From assembly GCA_029449245.1 (NCBI GenBank), contig JANATF010000003.1:1612001-1676000 (forward strand): a DNA stretch of 64,000 bases, written 5' to 3'. Both the position numbers and the translations under genes were made by a program. Source of the DNA: Mortierella alpina. Taxonomy: Eukaryota; Mortierellomycota; Mortierellomycetes; Mortierellales; Mortierellaceae. The notes under the pieces are model-generated. The model saw only the letters and a list, made by a program, of their open reading frames with translations, was not told where the DNA came from and ran no database searches. Shown here piece after piece: positions 59,511-64,000 of this stretch. How positions within the stretch are numbered: the first letter of the stretch is position 1; every line of letters starts with the position of its first letter.

Positions 59511-62500
59511 ATGGCCACGTTGGGTGCAGCGGACCACCAGGACCCATCCTCGTCCTCAACCCCATCATCTCGCTCTGCACTCTCCCGCCGAAGGGCCGAC
59601 TCGGTCTCATCCAGTAGCCACGATCCCTCCATCCACAGTCATGGATCCGGCTCGTTGATGCCCTCTGAACAGCGGCCGCGCTCGTCGTCCAGCTCAAAGA
59701 CGCTCCTGACCAAAGCTCTCTTGGAAGCACAGTCGGCTGTTCAACTCGACAATGCTTACGATATTCCCGCTGCATTGGATGCCTATCGACGGGCTGTGAA
59801 CTTGCTAAGCAAGGTGATGGATACCAGCTCCTCGGCCGAAGAGCAAGAGCGTCTAAGGACCATTGTAAGTGTCTCACACTTACTCTTATTCCTGGGTCTC
59901 AACTTTGCGCTAACCTGCGCTTCTCTATCAATAACCTAGCACGATTCGTACCTATTCCGTATTCACCTTCTCTCAAGTCCACCAGGTGCCGTATCGACGG
60001 AGGCAGCCTTGAATCATGATGGAACACCGCTCTCGCCCACCCGCTCAACTCTGGCCCCTCCTCCTCACTCTCCTCCCCCGCAGCAACCACTCCCTCCAAC
60101 GCCAAAGCTACCCGACCAATTGCAGTCTGCAGGGCCAACATCAATAGCCTCTATCACACCTGCCTCCTCGTCCAACACCATTGGATCCACGCAGCCAAAG
60201 GTCCATGATTCGCAGCCATTGATAGGAGCTGTCCCACCTCCAAGACGAGTCAGGAAGCATATCCCAGTCCCCTTGCAGCCCACAACTAGTGCTGGAATTC
60301 CTCTTCCTTCGGAACCGCGTACTCCTCGCCAGAGAGCAGACTCGACATCGGCCAGCGAGCACGGCAGCGCGGGACACACCCGGCACCATACTCGATCGCA
60401 CACTGGAGGGTCAACGCATCGCATGACTGGAGATCTTATCTCGGCAGCAGAGCAGCTCCAGATCCAGGCACAGCAGCGTATTCCTGGTGTGCCCAAAGTC
60501 AGGAGTCGTGATCACCTCGGAGTTCCCATCCATTCTGCTCCAACCGTTCCTCTTCCACCAACACCTACAACGTTTGGCCCGTTACCCTCGACACCCCCAC
60601 CTATGCCCACCCCTGGATCAGGATCAGCCCCAACGTCTGGACCGTCGACGCCATCGCATTCGAATCCCCCAACGCCAAACATGGCTGGTAACCAGACTTT
60701 CATGGCTTCCTTGAATGCGCAGCCGCCAACGTCGCCCCCTCCCAGAGTCTCCCTGCCTCAAGTCCCTTCCAACTTGACATCACCGCCAGCATCGCCCGCC
60801 AATGCCACAAGGAAGGTTTCGCCTTTGGCCGCCTCCTCAACATCACAGCAGCAGAGCCAGGGACACGGACATGCATTAGGGTCTTCTTCCGCTTCTGCTT
60901 CCTTCGCGCTTCAAAAGTCGCCCCTGTCGCCTTCAGAACTCTCCTTGCAGGATAGTATCAGTAACTTGGTACACGACAGATTTTATGAGGAGGAGTTAGT
61001 GATCGATGAGTGGCTCCCTGACCTCTCCAAGGGCTTTTCGACCACAGGCCCGTCTTTGGAGCACACACTGGAGGATCCATACCCCCGCGACAGACTGTCT
61101 TCGAAATGTAAGGACGTTTTGCTTGATTGATTCGTATGACTACGCGTATATTGGAATCGAGATTCTTACAAAGTGTGAATCGCCTTATTTTTTGTAAATG
61201 TTATGGCGTCTGTAGTATCGGAAACATTGCAGGAGCAGAGCAAGACTAAAGATGTACAGGAGGGATCAATAGCCGTGGAATCTCAGCAGCCTCAGATTCA
61301 ACAACCTCTACAACAGCAACCATCTCAGCCAGTGCAACAGCATCAGCAACAGCTGCAGCAGCAACAGGCGTATCAGCATCAGCGGTCAGCATCTCAGTCC
61401 TCGACTCTATCTGCGCATCAGGCACCAGCAGCAAATCAGCCCTCTAGGTCACCTCTTTCGGGACCTATGTACAGCTTCCAAGCTGGATCATCCTCTATCA
61501 GCTCACTGCATGCCTTGGATAATAGTTCCCATAAACGGATCTCGGACTCTTCAAGGTCTCTGAAAGAAGGCAGCCCCTTGGCCCGGTCTGCAGGAGGATC
61601 AGGCACTATGAATGGCAGCACCAGTGCTAGTGGCTCGTCCTCATCTCTCCCAGGATCCCCAGCACAACAACCACAACAACAACAGCAGCAGCAGCAACAG
61701 GCGCCTGTTCGACCAGCCATGCTTCAACATCAGAGCAGTTACTCCAAGTTGAGTAACAGTATGACGGCCAGTTCTAGCACCGCCTCACCCACGATGGATA
61801 AGGCTTGGAGCCCGAATTTGAATGGACACGGACACACTTCAGGAGGCTTCACCTTGTTTGATGTGATCTCGGATGACCCCTTTGCAGGAATGAGCTTTGT
61901 ACGAGGGTGTTCTTTTTGCTTTTTTTTTGTGGTCTGTGTGAGAGATTAGACTACTGCAATCGAACAAGAGCACTGACAGCGATATCTCGCGCCATTTTTC
62001 CCTCTCTCCGTCTCTTCCTTCCCTACGTCTCGTCCAACTTAGCCTGTTCCACCTGCATATGTCGAGGCCCCTCCAACGGATCCCTATCTGCGCTGTTTCT
62101 GGCTGATGCGCCGATTGGAGCAGAGCATGACCACGGGAGGGTTCTTGACCAAACGCATGTACGTCCCTCGTGCCATCTGGTACCAGTCTCTGGTCCGCCT
62201 GCCAGCCATTGACGCCAAGGTGAGCGCCTGTCAGACGTTGACGGCGCTCTTTAGCAAGTTGGCGACCCAGTCCCAAAAGGGTCTACTAAACCTGATGGTC
62301 GACGGTGGCGGCGGTGCAGAGGGCGATGCCGAGCGAATGACGGTTCTCAAGGAACTGGAGAGTTTGGAACAGGCAGCGAATCAGGTACAGGCGAAGTTGA
62401 GCAAGAAGTTGTCGTTTGTTCATCGGCCTGGCAAGAATGGTGCACCCTTGACGATTGCAACGAACCAAGGCTTCTCGGAGGATTCGCAAGGGCCTGTGAC

Positions 62501-63103
62501 CGGTGGGAATGTTAGTGTCTATGGAGGAGCCAGTGTTCATAACGCGAGCTTTGATTGGCTTGGAAATGAAGAGCCGCCCATGCCTCAGTCGTCGTCGTCG
62601 TCGACAGGCGCGGCGATCATTCAGGAAAAGTCGTCCAAGAAGGGAGGCGTGTCTGTGGGGGGCAGTGGACCGGATGCTGGCACGGGTGGATTGAAGAGTC
62701 AGTGGAAGAGTTTTTCCAAGAGCGTCCAAAAGTCCATTGGAAACGACAAAGTGTACGTCGTCTATGTCTTGGGTACTGTTTTTGCTTTCCTTTTTTTCGT
62801 GAGGTGTCGCGCTTTTCTCTAACGCTTTTCTTTTTTCCTGTGTGTGTGTGTATGTGATATAGTGAGGACACCTCCTCTTACACAGAGGCGATGATTCGGC
62901 TGTTCCAGGCCAGTTACATTCTTGAGAACATGCTGCGGCATTACAATGCGTTGGCGCCATTCCAAACGCATATCCAGATCATTAACCGGTTACGTCGGCT
63001 GTGCGATGTATTGAACCTGGCGATTTGTGCGTTTGTCGTGCGCGATCTGGGCGAACTCATGGGCAAGTATGTCAAACGCGTGGGCGCCTGGGTAGCCGAT
63101 TAG
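59511..63103 (+). CDS. Large MIT-domain protein of unknown function
   Basis: Five exons: 59511-59862, 59940 to about 61107, about 61219-61899, 62041 to about 62750, 62863-63103. Start MATLGAADHQDPSSSSTPSS. An N-terminal MIT (microtubule-interacting and trafficking) helix bundle lies at about 65-130: TLLTKALLEAQSAVQLDNAY, DIPAALDAYRRAVNLLSKVM and HDSYLFRIHLL. A very long Pro/Ser- and then Gln-rich linker follows (PPTPTTFGPLPSTPPPMPTP). The C-terminal conserved region has DPYLRCFWLMRRLEQSMTTG, MYVPRAIWYQSLVRLPAIDA and KVSACQTLTALFSKLATQSQ. A final helical segment reads MIRLFQASYILENMLRHYNA and IINRLRRLCDVLNLAICAFV. MIT domains bind ESCRT-III tails, so an endosomal role is plausible. Total about 1,000 residues. 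Confidence 0.83.
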
Positions 63104-63315
63104 AGAGCTGTTTTATATATAAAAGCATTACACACTGAGTGTACAGTACATGTATGTACTACACGCCCTTCTACACGCGCTCGTGTTTTTCCCGAGTGCA
63201 ATATCGCATCGAGAATGGAAACAAATTACGATGGTCGGATTTATTAGTTCACGCCCAAAAGGCCTTGCCATTTTTCGCCTCTCTCTTCTCACTCTCTTTC
63301 TTTTCTTTCCATCGT

Positions 63316-64000
63316 TTAATGATGCGCATGGTGATCCTCTGCGCTCTTGACATTGTAGCCAACAAAGTTCCTGCGTCCGATGATCTCGCCGACCATGAAG
63401 AAGGCGTAGACCTCAGCAGCGACAAGACCGGCCTTGAGGCACTGGTCCTTGGAGATGTTCTTCCAGGTGTTGAGGGAACGAGCGTCCCAGAGGAACTTGA
63501 GGGCAGCATCCTTGGCCGTCTCGATTTGGGCACCCGAGGGAGGAGCCATGCCTTCACGGACATAGACCTGCTTGGCAATCTGGCCTGCTACCTTGGCATT
63601 GTACAAGATAGGACCTGGGATAGATATAGATGGGCATACATGAAGAGCAAAAAAACGGGGTTGTTTTTCATATGTCAGCGTGTGTACAAGAACGATCGAG
63701 TAATGAAGGTGTGCGCGAGAAGGATTCTTCTGAGGGTGGAGTTCGGGTTCACTCCGAGAGGGTGTTTGATGTGATGGGCAAGGCGGGATCTGCTCCCAGG
63801 TGAAAAAAAGAAAAGCCAGAGTGCAGATGATCTGTCGAACTGCTCGGCTGTTGGTGGTGATGCTGCGTTCCTGAACTGTGAAAATGACCCTGATTGCGGG
63901 GGTGGTTGAGGTTGTGTGCAGTGTTGTGGAAAGACAGGGCTGTTGTTTTTTATTACCCGAGAGCTTGGAAGCCGTTGATGCGGATGTGGAGATGGTCTTG
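63316..64000 (-). CDS. ATP20: Mitochondrial F1Fo ATP synthase subunit g (Atp20), 5' end outside window
   Basis: Small inner-membrane subunit needed for ATP synthase dimers and cristae shape. The last exon (63614-63316) reads GPILYNAKVAGQIAKQVYVR, then EGMAPPSGAQIETAKDAALK. It continues SLNTWKNISKDQCLKAGLVA and AEVYAFFMVGEIIGRRNFVG, where GEIIGRR is the family's GxxxG-like membrane motif region. It ends YNVKSAEDHHAHH. The upstream exon (from 63957 to the window edge) reads KTISTSASTASKLSG and joins through GTAATA...TCCCAG in phase 1. The start codon and mitochondrial presequence lie off the right edge. Confidence 0.9.
   Translation of the reverse strand, partial: KTISTSASTASKLSGNKKQQPCLSTTLHTTSTTPAIRVIFTVQERSITTNSRAVRQIICTLAFLFFTWEQIPPCPSHQTPSRSEPELHPQKNPSRAHLHYSIVLVHTLTYEKQPRFFALHVCPSISIPGPILYNAKVAGQIAKQVYVREGMAPPSGAQIETAKDAALKFLWDARSLNTWKNISKDQCLKAGLVAAEVYAFFMVGEIIGRRNFVGYNVKSAEDHHAHH

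Overview
This window is nuclear DNA from a filamentous fungus. Genes carry many short introns with GTRNGT donors, and the encoded proteins are eukaryotic housekeeping factors. The gene set combines a kinesin-13 with an N-terminal SAM domain, a selenoprotein-H-like protein, ATE1, MCTS1/Tma20 and Q-rich Zn2Cys6 factors. Together with the protein flavour this suggests an early-diverging fungus of the Mortierella type (Mortierellomycota). That placement is inference from reading and was not searched.

Layout. 1-9.6 kb: minus-strand genes for V-ATPase subunit C (cut by the window edge and apparently broken there), exosome subunit Rrp45, a long-chain-base-phosphate phosphatase, a secreted Gly/His-rich protein, a Yvc1/TRPY vacuolar cation channel and an SRPBCC-fold protein. 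9.9-13.7 kb: a head-to-tail array of four intronless paralogous genes for small two-helix membrane proteins of unknown function. Each carries its own copy of an upstream element, and a decayed extra copy lies at the right edge. 13.8-22.4 kb: ERV46, TMA20, an O-fucosyltransferase-like type II membrane protein and two secreted orphans. 22.4-30.2 kb: a gene desert leading to a 900-codon Q-rich Zn2Cys6/AT-hook transcription factor.

34-49 kb is gene-dense: tRNA-Thr(CGU), PIG-P, a SelH-like AT-hook protein, kinesin-13, signal peptidase subunit SPC1, NOP9, syntaxin-5/Sed5 and MGST3. 49-64 kb holds a Ser-rich orphan, retromer VPS26, ATE1, an uncharacterised MIT-domain protein and ATP synthase subunit g (cut by the right edge).

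Many genes serve the endomembrane system (V-ATPase, Yvc1, Erv46, PIG-P, Spc1, Sed5, Vps26, the lipid phosphatase, the MIT protein). Nothing in the layout shows that they are co-regulated. The strongest candidate for something undescribed is the tandem array at 9.9-13.7 kb. The secreted orphans and the SelH-like fusion come next.

Exon boundaries were placed by hand from splice consensus and conserved protein motifs. Start codons in multi-exon genes are best guesses.
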